64,000 bases of DNA, taken from NCBI GenBank assembly GCA_026770025.1, contig JAMXDE010000006.1, positions 3,168,001 through 3,232,000 on the forward strand, given 5' to 3'. Positions 1 through 11,680 of the stretch are shown here, piece by piece. Each line of letters starts with the position of its first letter. Position 1 is the first letter of the stretch. Made by a program: the position numbers and the translations under genes. The stretch comes from Craspedostauros australis. Taxonomy: Eukaryota; Bacillariophyta; Bacillariophyceae; Mastogloiales; Achnanthaceae. The notes under the pieces were generated by a model. It saw only the letters and a program-made list of their open reading frames with translations, did not search any database and was not told the origin of the DNA.

Positions 1-710
1 AAAGGAAGACAAACAACGTAGAAGACCTCCGCTTCATGTCTGTTTTGGCAAGATCCAAAGCAAATGAACAGGGTCTCCAAAGTGAGGACCCTTTCCAAGC
101 AACAGGAGACGGCTTTGAGTGCAGATAGCGCCCACCGAAGAGCCGGCTGGTCCCGATGGTGATGTGGGCGCATCATGGTTTGTTCCGTCGAAGAGAGATG
201 ATGCGTCTCGACATCCATCTCCTCTCACACGCGCGACTTATTGGCGTTGCGTCTTCCATTTTGTTCTCGGAACAGGGCGAAACGAGTCGTGCGCTTCATG
301 GGAACAACAAAAACGGGATTCGTCGGAAGCCTCTCTCTGTTCCATGAAGGATCAGTTGGTCAAGCGAGTCGTGGGGCCAATCGACCATCTCGATTCAGAT
401 CTCACGATTCTCCCTTTTCGTCGCATCTCCATCCACGTTACGGGACAAATCCAGCAACGTGATCAGGCGTGCCTTTGGCGACGAGCTCATCCACCAGAAA
501 GAGAAAGAGAGAAAGAGGATTGACAATGATGATGTCTGCCCGCTGCCTGCCAGCCCAACCAACACACGCACCCTGGCCAACATTGGTATTCTACGAGCTA
601 CGAGCGACGAGTATGATGCTCCACAAGTAGAGATTGCGCCAAGCCCAGTCATCAGATCCAAAGCCATACTGCAATACTACCTACTCGTCCATGCTACTGT
701 TACGTTAGAA
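1..710. other. Upstream region, no gene recognised
   Basis: Open frames here are short and resemble no family I know. The frame of the next gene stays open upstream to 459, but the residues before its likely start at 711 look like untranslated leader. The promoter of the 711 gene presumably lies here; no element stands out. Confidence 0.5.
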
Positions 711-2171
711 ATGGCACGAAAGAAGAAGACAACGACGACGATGAAGGCGGCTCAGAGCACGATAGCCAAGGTTGAATACGATGACTATGAGACGTATTCT
801 GCTGGTGTTGTGAGGAAGAAGAAAATTGGCGCCAACGATGCTCAAAGGTCAGCAAAGAGTGGTGGAGCTGGTCCAGCAGACGTGAATGGCGCCAATGCTC
901 CGAAATCTCGCCCAAACGTGATTGTTCCGGATGATGAAGATGCTGGTGCGAGGCCATCATCAGTGTTGGCATCATCACCATCATCATTGGTAGAATCGCA
1001 ACCACCTGCCAATAGTGCCACGCTCATCATAGACGGTTCCAACGGCCCCATCAGCATGAACAAGAAGCTCTTCAGGAACCCAAATCTCGATTTCACATCT
1101 GCCATCTCGTTGTTGCAGGTCGTCAACGGCGAGACGTCCAAAAAGGCGAACCGTTTGAACCTCATTCCCGCGTTGGATGATCAGGATGTCTTTCCGACCG
1201 TCAGGATCATCTTTGATGGGGTGGGCAAGAAGGTGGCCGCTGCCAAGAAGTGGACCTCCGACGCCACGCGTGTCTGCGTCGAGATCACGGACATTCGCGA
1301 TGAGGCTGACAACATCATCGTCCATGAAGTCAAGCGATTGCAGCGTCGCCAGCAGCAGCAGGAGGAGCAGGAGAATGGTGATGTTGCGACAGACAACGAT
1401 GGCCGCAACGATGGCAAGGGAGATACAGATGATGGCAAGGGAGATATAGATGATGGCGATGTCGAAGCTGCAGCCGACGATGCTGTTCAAGGCACAGATG
1501 GTGCAGTTCCAGAGCAAGAGGGAGACAAGAATGGAGACAACAACAAGGATTATGACAAAGGCAGCAACACCGTGGCCACACCTCCCACTGATGACGGTGA
1601 TGTGGTAAGCGGGCATGCGGATTCAGAGGTTGATGCGAACAATAACGGCAATGGCAACTGCAATGACAACTGCAGTGACAACTGCAGTGACAACGATGGC
1701 ATAGCCCCAACGCAGCATCATCAACATCAACAGCAACAAACAACACCTGCTCAGATCGAACATACCGTGATGACCGAACCCTCCAATGTCCAATCGATGA
1801 TGCAATGGACGAAGGCCAACGTGGATGCCAAATCGACCACCTGTAATGAGATGTTTCGAGTCCTTCGCACGTCAGAGGGTGCCGGTAAGAAGCGCCAGCT
1901 GCTCAAGCCGTTGCATCTTCTTCGGCCCAAGTCCGGATGCTGCATTTTCGCCCTTAACGCAGGATTGTTGAAATCGGGGCACCGTAACGGTCACCAGCTG
2001 CAGAACTGCGACAAGATCATCAAGGTGGAGAAGATCATCCTGGAGGATGCATCTGATTTGGTGGTCGCAGTGACAGATGATGTCTTCCTGAGAGAACGGG
2101 TGCTGGAGGCCGATGGATTTGTGATGAGCTTCGAGCAGCTTTGGGCATTCTTGGACAGTTCAAAAGCTTGA
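711..2171 (+). CDS. NYN/YacP-like PIN-fold protein with a long low-complexity insert
   Basis: Single-exon gene for 486 residues. After a basic start (MARKKK) and a disordered stretch, residues around 105-215 fit the first half of an NYN/YacP-type PIN-like domain: LIIDGSN at the first strand, then TVRIIFDG, then VCVEITDIRDEADNII with the acidic DEADN. The fold then breaks off into about 180 residues rich in D, G, N and Q, with repeats such as DDGKGD and NCSDNCSDN. It resumes at the C terminus with LVVAVTDDVFLRERV and a final helix (FEQLWAFL), the usual end of the fold. Family members are metal-dependent RNases acting on structured RNA or in ribosome-associated decay, so RNA cleavage is inferred. 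Start chosen at 711 because the basic, charged protein begins there; the frame is open further upstream. No neighbour hints at its role. Confidence 0.6.
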   Translation: MARKKKTTTTMKAAQSTIAKVEYDDYETYSAGVVRKKKIGANDAQRSAKSGGAGPADVNGANAPKSRPNVIVPDDEDAGARPSSVLASSPSSLVESQPPANSATLIIDGSNGPISMNKKLFRNPNLDFTSAISLLQVVNGETSKKANRLNLIPALDDQDVFPTVRIIFDGVGKKVAAAKKWTSDATRVCVEITDIRDEADNIIVHEVKRLQRRQQQQEEQENGDVATDNDGRNDGKGDTDDGKGDIDDGDVEAAADDAVQGTDGAVPEQEGDKNGDNNKDYDKGSNTVATPPTDDGDVVSGHADSEVDANNNGNGNCNDNCSDNCSDNDGIAPTQHHQHQQQQTTPAQIEHTVMTEPSNVQSMMQWTKANVDAKSTTCNEMFRVLRTSEGAGKKRQLLKPLHLLRPKSGCCIFALNAGLLKSGHRNGHQLQNCDKIIKVEKIILEDASDLVVAVTDDVFLRERVLEADGFVMSFEQLWAFLDSSKA

Positions 2172-4477
2172 GGCGCACGTCGTTGAGCAGGATGGACGGT
2201 ACCTATGTACCATACGCACACGTCTCTGCAACCGAACTCTCTGACTTGCTCATATCTCAGCGGTGACAGTGGTGGTGGTGGTGGTGGTGGTGGTGTGGGG
2301 TAGCGACTTCAACTCTGCATGATGCGTGGAGGTTGTGGATCACAGGGATCGGATGATGGCATTGGAGACTCTTGGACGTGATTCCTCATCTCAACCAACG
2401 TGCATCTCGCTATCCATTCCTCTCCTTCCTGATGATCCACCCTCCTGCCTTCGCTGCACAAGGATGGCACGACGCTACTGCCGCTACGCCACCAGCACTG
2501 CTTTTATCGCCATCGGGGTTGCCGCGAGTGTCCACAGAAGTGCCAACACCAAGATGGGCATGACGAAGTGCTGTATCAAAGATCATGTAATCCGAATCGT
2601 TGGTCGAACGAGAAAGCTGATTTCCTTTCCTTCCCTTCCAGCATTGTCCACACGATGGATTGTCTGATAGCAAGGGTACTGCCAGCTGCTCTCCCGGAGG
2701 CTGATGCCCCTCAGGATAGCTGCACACGCAATAATGAACATTTGGCAGTGAGGGTGTTCCCGGTTGCGGCCCTTCGTTGCCGTTCATGCCCTCAACGCTC
2801 CACCACCAAGCATCTTCAACAAGAAAGCAAGAACTGACAATCACGAGTCTCTAAAAGTCATGGCACTCACCCCAGTCTTGCTTCATGCATCCATCACCAA
2901 GCAGGGCGAAATATACAGTTCAGGTAGTACAAAGTTGAATCGACTTGTTCTCCGATGAACACAAATGAGAATCAGAGGCCAGCCAAGATTTCGATCATCC
3001 GGGCTTTCGGAGAGAGCGGTAGCGGCAGCGATCTTACCATCGATCTCGGAACAGGGAGTGCCAGTCGCCAATCGCTAGGCGCCAACCACCACCGCCACTA
3101 CAGCCGTCTCTGCAGAAAGGAAAGGTTCTATTTCGACCACCAAGATTAATGCCACGGAGGATGGCTTGGGCAGGTATGGCTTTGTACTTTTCTGGGTGCT
3201 ATCACGCCAAAGGATCGTGATTTGAACGCAGAAGAAGATCTGAAGCGCAATATCTTAGACAGCAACTGCGGAAAGGCAAGCCAAACAACTTCTGCATGTC
3301 CCTTCCCCTGACATCTCCACAACCCAAGAGTGATGGGGAGATGCTACACGACAACATCTGGTGAGGGCGATGCACGCGCCCAAGACCAACCTTGCAAATG
3401 AGCTCGCGTGGGCGATTTATCATGATGGTCTGTCTCAACTATCCCTCGTGACGGCGAAGCTCTCCAGCCCAGACATGACCCCATGCCCAACCATCCCAAG
3501 ATTGCGCAACATCTCTGCCACGAAGCGGCACCTCCAACATGGCAAAGAAGGATGGACGTAGTGGCGGACTACGATCTACTCGTACCACACAGTATTGTTC
3601 CTACTCTATTCTATTAGTTGCAACGCGTGGCGCGAGCACACCCATGGCATCCAGAATGGCGATTTGTCAAACGTCAGTAATCGTCGTGTGGAGTCGGCAG
3701 AAGTCTTCAACCGCCCGCATTGCGCACAGGAAACGCTTTCATCCACACTCAAACGACGCTTGGGCAAAAGGTGACGAGACTGCGAACTGCAATCTCAGTG
3801 TTGACATTGATTCTCATTGTTGCAGTTGCGTTAATTGTGAAGGTAAGACCTGGATTGTGCTAGTGCGAAACTGGATAATTCTTATCCTCCGGCGATGTCC
3901 ATTGACCAATCTGCGTTTGTCCCAAACTTGGTAACTGCAATTGCCCTGAAAACGCCTTTGATTCGCTTCGAGACATCGCGCTAAGGTGTCGTCGCGACCT
4001 CTGCCAACAAGAGGAGAGTATAGCATGTATCATGCGATACTCTCTCGTTTGCACCAACTCTCTCTGCTCGTAGCTCGTATTCAGCGCATCCGAACCTAGC
4101 TCTCTCTGTCTCTGGAACGAGAGTACCATACCTGTATGCCGCTCGTGCCCGCATGTGACTACTCTTATAGGCCGCTTTGGCGTAATGCGGAATGGCAGAG
4201 GCCAAGACCGGTTTCTCTCTGCCCCGGAATGGAATGATGTGAATCGGATCTTCGGACCACGAACAGTGCGAAGGCAGATGATAACGGCAGTTGCTAGCAA
4301 GGCCTGCTTTTCTTTCTTGGTGACCGATACTCGCAGTATACAAACTTCTACACAATACGCTATAATTACGCATTGGGTACTACTACTGCTTGGACGAGAG
4401 TTTGCGAAGTAGGACAAAGCACCCTCGACATACCACACAGAGGCAGCGGCCAGGCAGGGGAGGAGGTGGGAGCAATG
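2172..4477. other. Intergenic, no gene recognised
   Basis: No frame here looks coding on either strand. The 3' flank of the NYN-like gene carries a GTG microsatellite (2269-2295). The rest is unique sequence of mixed composition. Confidence 0.5.
2269..2295 (+). repeat. (GTG)n microsatellite
   Basis: About nine GTG units in the 3' flank of the NYN-like gene. Confidence 0.9.
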
Positions 4478-4481
4478 CTAG

Positions 4482-5447
4482 TGCCTCAAACAAACGGCTG
4501 TAGCCAACGCCATTGGCGATTTTTGGCGATTTTTGGATCACGAAAAATGGTCTGTAGAATCTAGTACATTTTCTACGTAAGTCCCGAACGAAAACAGGCC
4601 AGAAACAGCATCAACCGTGGTCCAACTCTCCGCACTCAGCTCGTATGGGCCATCCTGTACTCATATTTAAGTTATAGTATCGAATAGTGTTTATATATAC
4701 CATCCTTAAGTTTGGTGGCTGTTGCTCTCTTTCTCGGTGAGCACTGATGCCATCCATCAAGCACCCCCATCATTCACGGACGTTTTTTGGCTTCTGGTTG
4801 GCGTGTTTTCATGGTCGAGTTGTTCCAAAGAAGTGTCCCAACCGTCCATGACGTCATAATGACGCAAGCGTTGGAACCAGAATTGACCAAACTTGCCACC
4901 GAAATTGGGGATCCGAGTGGTCAAATATCAATCCGACCTCCATGGGAGCACTAAACGCAAGCATACCTCCATACCATCGCACTCAAACATAATATAGATC
5001 ATATAGTTGTGACCGCCTCGGAGAGAGTATTCTGAAATGATATCTATTGTACAGATTGAGCCAAAGAATGCTCAGCGCGGAGACTTCAAAGATGGAGGGT
5101 CGAATTTCTCGAAACAAGAGGCCAGATCCTACCAGACCCCTGTAGAATCCTACTTGTAGCCAAATGTAGCCAATGAAAACCCGGTCCGTCCTTCGTCCGA
5201 AGGCAAAACCACACCAAGGGGGTCAACAAACACAAAAAGATCGATGAGATGGTAGTAACAACATTATAATGTTAACACTTGCCTGGATAGCCCTGGCTCT
5301 TAAGTTTACGTAGATGTGAAGAGATGTTGGATTGAGTGTCTATAAAACGAAGGCGGAGTTTGGGAAAAACTGATCCAAAATCTGTAGCCAACTGTAGCCA
5401 ATAATCGCCAATAATCGCCAATTTTTGGGGTCCGTTTGTTTGAGGCA
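4482..5447. mobile_element. Non-autonomous TIR element (MITE-like), CTAG flanks
   Basis: A 966-bp segment bounded by perfect inverted repeats: TGCCTCAAACAAACGG at 4482-4497 and its reverse complement at 5432-5447. CTAG stands on both outer sides (4478-4481 and 5448-5451) and would be the target duplication; TA inside CTAG is a possible alternative. Just inside the ends, both arms carry tandem TTGGCGATT-like units and copies of TGTAGCCAA or its complement (also near 5155-5175), as expected of subterminal transposase sites. No transposase-like frame is present, so it would depend on an element elsewhere. The family is not identified. Confidence 0.75.
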
Positions 5448-5451
5448 CTAG

Positions 5452-6306
5452 AACAAGTGGACCAAGAGTGGCTTTGGAGACGGATTTTGCTCCCACATCA
5501 AGAATTGATACTTGAAGTGGTTCTTTTCTCGTTGAAGTTGCATTCTTGGAGTTCACGTACATCAATCCAAAGACACAACATGACGGCCCCAAGGCCACAA
5601 AAACGAGCTGGACCAAAGTATGTCAAAACGCGAAATCGCCACTACCGTTCGAGTAGAAGCACGAGCACCCAGCGAGAAGCTCGCTTGACAGCTTTGTCAT
5701 CCTGTGGGTGATCGGCGCCATCGCGGCCAACGCCAGCTGCCCCGATCACAACGACTCCGCGTGCACGAGCATCTGGTCGCCTCCGCCGCCGTTGTTCTTG
5801 GTGCTGTTGCTGCTCTTGCCGCAACGACATCCACCACTCCTGGCGACAATGGTGCGTGACTTCGCATTCTGCACATTTCTGTATGTGATCGAAAAGACCA
5901 ACAGTCTTCGCGACAGACCAGCCTTGATCTCCTGTCAGAACTCATCCGCAGTCGACCCTGTTCTGTTCTGTTCCGTTCTCGAAGAAACCCCGCCACCGCG
6001 CTCTTCACACATAGCCGTACCGTGATCCGCCTCCACAGATCGTCAGCGGTCGTAGGTTTCAGTACTGGAACTCAATAGCAGCAGCAGTCTTGGTGAGACA
6101 GATCGTTGTGCTCCTCAGGCCAAGGGTGAGTTCTCGCTGTTCGGGCATCGTGACAGCATTGCCACCATCAAGAGGCCAAACATCCAAAAATTCGACCAAG
6201 AGCAATCAACAAAGCAACCGACAAGCACACCAAGCGATCAATCAACGAACGAAGCTACCGGGAATCCAACACTCCCATTATTCGCACAGAATACGAAGAA
6301 GCAAGC
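5452..6306. other. Intergenic leader of the CRAL-TRIO-like gene
   Basis: No gene seen. The last 150 bases before 6307 are rich in CAA/CAAC, as in other 5' leaders of this window, and probably form the untranslated leader of the next gene. Confidence 0.45.
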
Positions 6307-8065
6307 ATGAACATCTCGACGGCTCCTCGATGGAGCGACGATGACGAACGACGTGAACTTGAGGGTTTGTCAGACATTGAGCGCCAGCGCGTCCAAAATG
6401 ACTTGTTCGGTCGCATATCCTCGTCGATGACCAAGCTTGGCTGTGGCAATAGAAGTAACAACAACAACAACACCAACAATAACAACACCAACGATAGCAA
6501 CAGCGACGGTGGTCACAGCGACGATGGGGCCAACAGACGCTTCATCGGGTCTTCTGAAGCAAAGCCTTACGGCGACGCCCAGAAGATGGTCGAATTAGTT
6601 GCGCAGCTGGAATCAGCTCCATACAGCCAAAAGGAGCCGTATGAGATTGCACGGGATCAGGCACCGGATGTGGTAAGAGCCGAGGCCAAACTTGACCTCT
6701 TCCTTAGACGAGAGGATGGTCATGTGGGATCAGCTTGCGAGAGAGTTTGCTCTTACTGGTCCACTCGCAAAGACCTATTCCAGGAGAGATGCAACCGCCC
6801 CTTGCTCGTCGAACGCCCGGCTTCTTGCAGCAGTCAATTTGATGCAGAGCATGGTGCCTTGCAGCCCGAAGACCTGACCCTGCTGAGATCAGGTCTATGC
6901 CAAATCCTTCCCAACGATCAGCATGGCCGGCCTGTCGTCTTCTTCCGCCGCACGGCATTTTGGCAAGACCACTCCAAGTGCAAGTCACTCATGAGATGCT
7001 GGTTCTTCATCTTGTCCCGCGCGTTGAAGAAGCAGCAGCACAGTGACAGCGGCATCGTCGTGATCTGCAACTTCAAGGTAAGCATCAGATGGGCAAGCGA
7101 CCCAACCTCATGAAATACTCTACGTGGGCATGTCTCATGTAAGATCTGTGGCGGAGGGCCGTATGGGCACTCGGTATCGTGCACTGGCATGACTCTTTCT
7201 CCACCACCACATCTATCGCTTGCAGAGATGGAGATCTGCTCGTCCAGTCCACTGCGAGTTTGGCATCATGGCTACCAGTATGTCAGGTGGCCACTTCGTT
7301 TGTCACATGTCAGGCAATGGAACTGTGCATCCTTGTTCTGTCTCCAAGGGATCGATCTAACACACTTTGCCCTGCAATTGTATCCATCTGCATCTGCACT
7401 CATATGCATACATATCTCACATGTACATGCGCATTTCCTTTCGATCTGATCAATACCCATGCTCGTATCCCCACACTCCTGCATCCACGTTCCTACATTC
7501 ACGCTTCCATCCTGTTCAGTACTTTGAGTCGAGTGATTTCGATCGAAGGGCGTTCAAGGCATTCTTCAACATGCTCATGAACACCATCCCAGTCAGAGTT
7601 TCGGCTCTGCACTTCTGCTATGTTTCACGCCGTTCAGCATTCGAGTTAGTGCTGCCGGTCATCAAGCAGCTGATGTGCCCACACCTGCGACGCCGCCTAC
7701 TCGAGCATGTTGGCGACAACGCTGCGATTTGTTCTGAACTGACTGGGCAGTGTGGCATCATTCATCTCCACCAGTCTCTTGGCGGTGAGATCCCGGACAC
7801 TTGCGTATTCAGCGAGAACCCAGCATGGGCAAGACAAGAAGCCCCTGGCTCGGCAGTTGATGTCCAGAAGTCACCGAGGAAACAGCATCTTCGGGCTGCG
7901 CTTCTTGACCGACCGAATTTCAAGCGCCACTCAGCCATCGACAATGGCCTTTGCGAGATCTCTCCGAAGCTGGTGGGGCTGCTCCAGACCAATGGATCCA
8001 TCTCAAGGAGAGCCACGTCCTTCTCGGCATCAGGGCCGTCTTGGCAGATCGAGAACTTTAAATGA
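6307..8065 (+). CDS. CRAL-TRIO-like protein of the diatom-expanded type
   Basis: Two exons, 6307-7077 and 7520-8065, joined in phase 0 across a 442-bp GTAAGC...CAG intron; 438 residues. The order of motifs fits a family common in diatom genomes: an N-terminal acidic segment with LSDIERQRVQNDLFG, an Asn-rich spacer, a helical region (KLDLFLRRED, YWSTRKDLF), a GALQPEDLTLL segment, then LPNDQHGRPVVFF at the start of a CRAL-TRIO-like lipid-binding fold. Exon 2 continues it with IPVRVSALHFCYV, FELVLPVIKQLM and RRLLEHVGDN, and ends in the SLGGEIPD region. Proteins of this fold bind small lipids; the ligand here is unknown. The exon junction (CNFK to YFESS) restores a continuous domain, which supports the splice. 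The intron is longer than most here, so a further small exon inside it cannot be excluded. Confidence 0.65.
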
Positions 8066-9852
8066 CGCGCACGGCAACGAAGTGCATTTGGAGAGCCTGC
8101 TGAGAGCAGGATTCACATGAAACATGTGTGGTCGAGGATGAGATTGAGAGGATGGAGCAGTATGAAGACTCTCATATCAATCATTACTGACACCCCGATG
8201 GCATTGCGTGGTGCAACTACATGGTGCAACTGCGGCCAGAGCGTTGTGGGTATTCAGCCAGCACCACTGGTCACGTTGCCGCGACGGGCGAGTAAAAGCC
8301 TCAACCTCCAACAACGCTTTGGGTGGCAAGCGAAGTCAGGAAACAAAGAATGCAACCGTGCCGTGCATTACGCAAGAGGGATAATCGATTGGGCATCGCG
8401 AGAGGCTCCCTGGGGCCGAGATACACCATTGCCTGATGATACGAGAGTACATTCCACCCTTGATCGTCTCAAGGAGTGTGTTGGCACCAGAAAACCGGAT
8501 CCGCCATGTTCTGCATCTCAGCCTGATTCAAGCTCGTTCTGTGTACGATACGTGAGTTTGCACAGAGCAGGCACGCTCACTTGAAGTGTGCGCTTCCGCG
8601 ATACGTACGTACTTTACGAGCACACATGTCGAGACCACTGACAAGGGGAAGAACCAAGTCAATTTTTGTCTACTTAGAATTCATATTACACAATCGTATA
8701 ATAAGTAATATTATATTATATGATACTATATTGTATTGCATTGTATTATATGTGAGATTCTTTGTGATATGTGGCGTGAGGCTCGATGGATGGAACATTA
8801 GCCATTAACTGGAAGGAAGTTGCCGATTGCTGCCATCGTTGGAGCTTCTCGCAGAGGTCCAGATGATGGAGCAAACGGAGACGCGTCTGCTTGGCCCCGG
8901 ATGCGCGACGCTGCTCCTCTGCCGAGACCCGCATTTCGCTTGGCGCTCAGCCTCACGAAGTTCAACATCGAACAACTCTCACCCGTGCTCATACCTGCGT
9001 GCCGATTGGCTGCCAACGGCTGGGGATAACAGTGCACAAAGGTTCCATTTCCATTTCCCATTTCTTGGGCCTGTTGCGCCACAAACCTCAACGAACTGAA
9101 CTGACAGAGAGTTCGCCGAAGCCCCGGGCGTCGTCCATGCCCTCCTGGGAGGGACAAAGGGAGATCGAGTTGAAAACGACGATCAACCATCCCGAAACCG
9201 AAGCTTCGTGGATACGATGCCAATCGAGATCAGGTGACGCGATTCGTCGATGGAGTTGCCTCGCCGTTCCAGTCCTCAGTCTATTGTTGGAGAGCAGGTC
9301 CCCGGACACAACGCCGTCAGCGTTCCTTCGCCTTCTAACCCACACACTGGTCGACGGACGGGCAGATGGGATCCTTCTCATATCATGATCTGCTGTGCCT
9401 GTCTGCATGAATCCACACGGAGTCCTCCGTATTTTGCCAGTCGTACAAGTACCATGGAGACTCGCCGCAATTAGCGCGTCTTGTATAATGTGTGGTATAA
9501 GTGCATGGATTAGAGTACGTAGAGTACTCCAGATGACCATTTCCATTGGTGATCGTGTGTGCGAGCATCACACTTTTGCAGAATGTGCCAGCGTCCTCGT
9601 GTGGGCGTCCCCTCTCGAGAACCTGTTCATCACCACCAGAGATCAGACATTCACGCATGTTGCGGGAATCAGGAAGGAACCGTGTTGGCTAAAACACGAA
9701 TAGATCACAAACCACCCAAACCTCATGGTCGTGGACGAAAGAGAAAAAAATCAGTCGACACCTTTCTGGCGCGAACCTGCATGCGCAGTTGTCCGTGTTG
9801 GTGAAAGGATGACAGGCGCGTGACGTCATGCTGTCGTTGATCGTATTCATTC
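8066..9852. other. Intergenic, no gene recognised
   Basis: No supported gene. An AT-rich tract lies near 8680-8765, possibly end signals for the preceding gene. The stretch ends at the AGT target duplication of the mobile nest. Confidence 0.5.
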
Positions 9853-9855
9853 AGT

Positions 9856-9886
9856 GGAGGTGGTTGTAAGGGTCATAATTTCATAA
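9856..9886 (+). repeat. Left TIR of the old PIF/Harbinger element
   Basis: 31-base inverted repeat; its partner is split between 17426-17449 and 13502-13512. Confidence 0.8.
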
Positions 9887-10280
9887 TCTGGGCCTCTCGA
9901 CCAATCATATCGCTCCATTTAGGGCACAAGATACCTTTTGGCTCCTCGTCGAATTGGGGGTCAACGTCCACATAACGTCAATCGAAATAATTATGAACTC
10001 GTTGTCCGCGAATATGAACGCTCCTCGGAGACCGTTCATAATTTCATAATCTCTCTGACGAGTCGTGGTAGTCCAAAATTCGTTCTCAACGGCTGCATCG
10101 GAGCAAAACTTTGTGATCACACCAGATTGATCCGATGTGCTCTACTGCAAATTGATTATTCGTGCACACCCATTGCATCGCAACTCTCTGTTGCAGTTCA
10201 ACTCCTTCTTTACATGCACCTAGTGTAACTCTGTATTTATCATCTGATGAACTCCAGCAGATCATATCTTCCCCCACCAT

Positions 10281-10720
10281 CATGACTTCCACCCTCCAGT
10301 ATCATCGCCGGCACCAGGCTGCCTTGATTCCGTCATCTTTGTCATTCTCAAGCATCTTGCTGCACAGCAGCGCCTTCTCATGTGTGCTTGTGGCACACTG
10401 CATCCTTGACACCATGCCAACAAGTGAGCGAAGGGGTCCGTACCTCAGCTCAAGCATCTTCCATCATCAAGCATTATCTTTCAGGTCTTTGATTTGAGAG
10501 TATAGTGACTCCATGGAGTTCTACAACTTCATCAGGCTTACCAGGCCATCGTTCGATCGATTGGCATAACTGCTATAGCCCGGCATTGAAGCGTTGCCCG
10601 TCGATCTGTGAGACACGACACCACCATGACCATCATATATTTGCTGTTGTAAGTTTGACTACATCAATATCACTGCCATTACAATGAAGTATCTGACTTC
10701 CAAGTCAGAATTGAAGAACC
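10281..10720 (+). pseudogene. Decayed PIF/Harbinger transposase remnant
   Basis: Recognisable nucleotide relative of the intact transposase at 14003-15160. The stretch near 10300-10425 matches its N terminus (TCATCGCCG..., then CAGCAGCGCCTTCTCA, then CATCCTTGACACCATG). 10512-10570 matches GAGTTCTACAACTTCATC, and 10660-10705 matches the AAGTATCT(G/C)ACTTC segment. Frames shift and stops interrupt it (for example TAA after 10564), so no product is expected. The catalytic half is absent or unrecognisable. Confidence 0.7.
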
Positions 10721-11664
10721 ATTTCTGGTAGGATCTGCCTTCGTTGGAAGGTTGGAAGAGATCTTGGAGGACGTAGGGAGCAATGGACATGGTGAAGGCT
10801 GAAGTTGAGGCAACGGAAGATCACTCTTGCAAAACAGGGACTGTGGATGACAATTGTAACCTGACATACGAAGCGATGGCTCTTGAGAAGAAAGCAAAGG
10901 AAGATGTGGAATGCATCAATGATACCCAGAAGCAAAGAAGGTGCGAGTGGGAAGCTACAATGGCCATTTGTATCATCAAAGCATTGACAATGAGACGATT
11001 GGTGAGCAAATGATTGCACTGAATGCTGCGATGGTTGGGATAGGTAAGTTGAGTGTTCAATGAATGAAGGAGTGGACACCAGCAGCACAGCCGATGGAGA
11101 AAGGAAGACAGAGGGAAGCAGGAAAGCGACGACGCTTGGAGAGTAGTATGGAGATGAACTGCGGATGGCACGGAGCGACACATATGTACATACAAACACA
11201 TTCATCTGGTTTATGGCAGTTGAAAACTGCACTTAGGCAAGACACATGTATTTGTGGGTTGTGTGAAGCAGCAAGAGATATGCGACACTGAAGCTGTGAA
11301 TGTGTCAACATACGACCCCATTCAGCGAGGTCGAGCATAATCCTGTCAATGTTGAATTGGACAACATGACATTTTAGCAAGCTATGTAGCATGTTGTCCA
11401 CTAGGGTTAGATATATATAGATAGCTCTTACAACCCTAATACATGGCTTGTCCTCACTGTGGACAAGAATGATGCTGTCGTTGTTGGTTGATTTCAGACT
11501 GCGATGGTATCCAACAGAGTGGGTAGTGATGTTGTGACAGCTTCAGTGTCTTGTTGATTCCTCATGTTGTGGACAATTGGGCTCTGTTGTGCGTTTCCTC
11601 CCTTGTACATGTTGTGCCAAGTAGCACAGGGTTGTTTTTGGCATCCCTACACGTTCACGTCTAC
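10721..11664. other. Interior of the old element, unassigned
   Basis: Sequence inside the old element between the transposase debris and the LINE-like insertion. A short open frame at 10783-11013 encodes a charged, helical-looking peptide of 76 residues that I do not recognise; it could be remnant of a second element gene. A further frame at 11064-11291 is no more convincing. Confidence 0.35.
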
Positions 11665-11680
11665 ATTCACGGCAACAGCA
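11665..11680 (+). repeat. Target-site duplication, left copy
   Basis: 16-bp direct repeat, identical to 12576-12591. Confidence 0.8.

Noticed and set aside
984..1616. 210-codon minus-strand frame inside the NYN-like gene
   Set aside because: Antisense shadow of the low-complexity Asp/Asn/Gln region, reading as Ile/Val-rich sequence.
3539..4438. Frames of 130-190 codons on both strands
   Set aside because: No similarity to any family and strong overlap between strands; no reason to prefer either.
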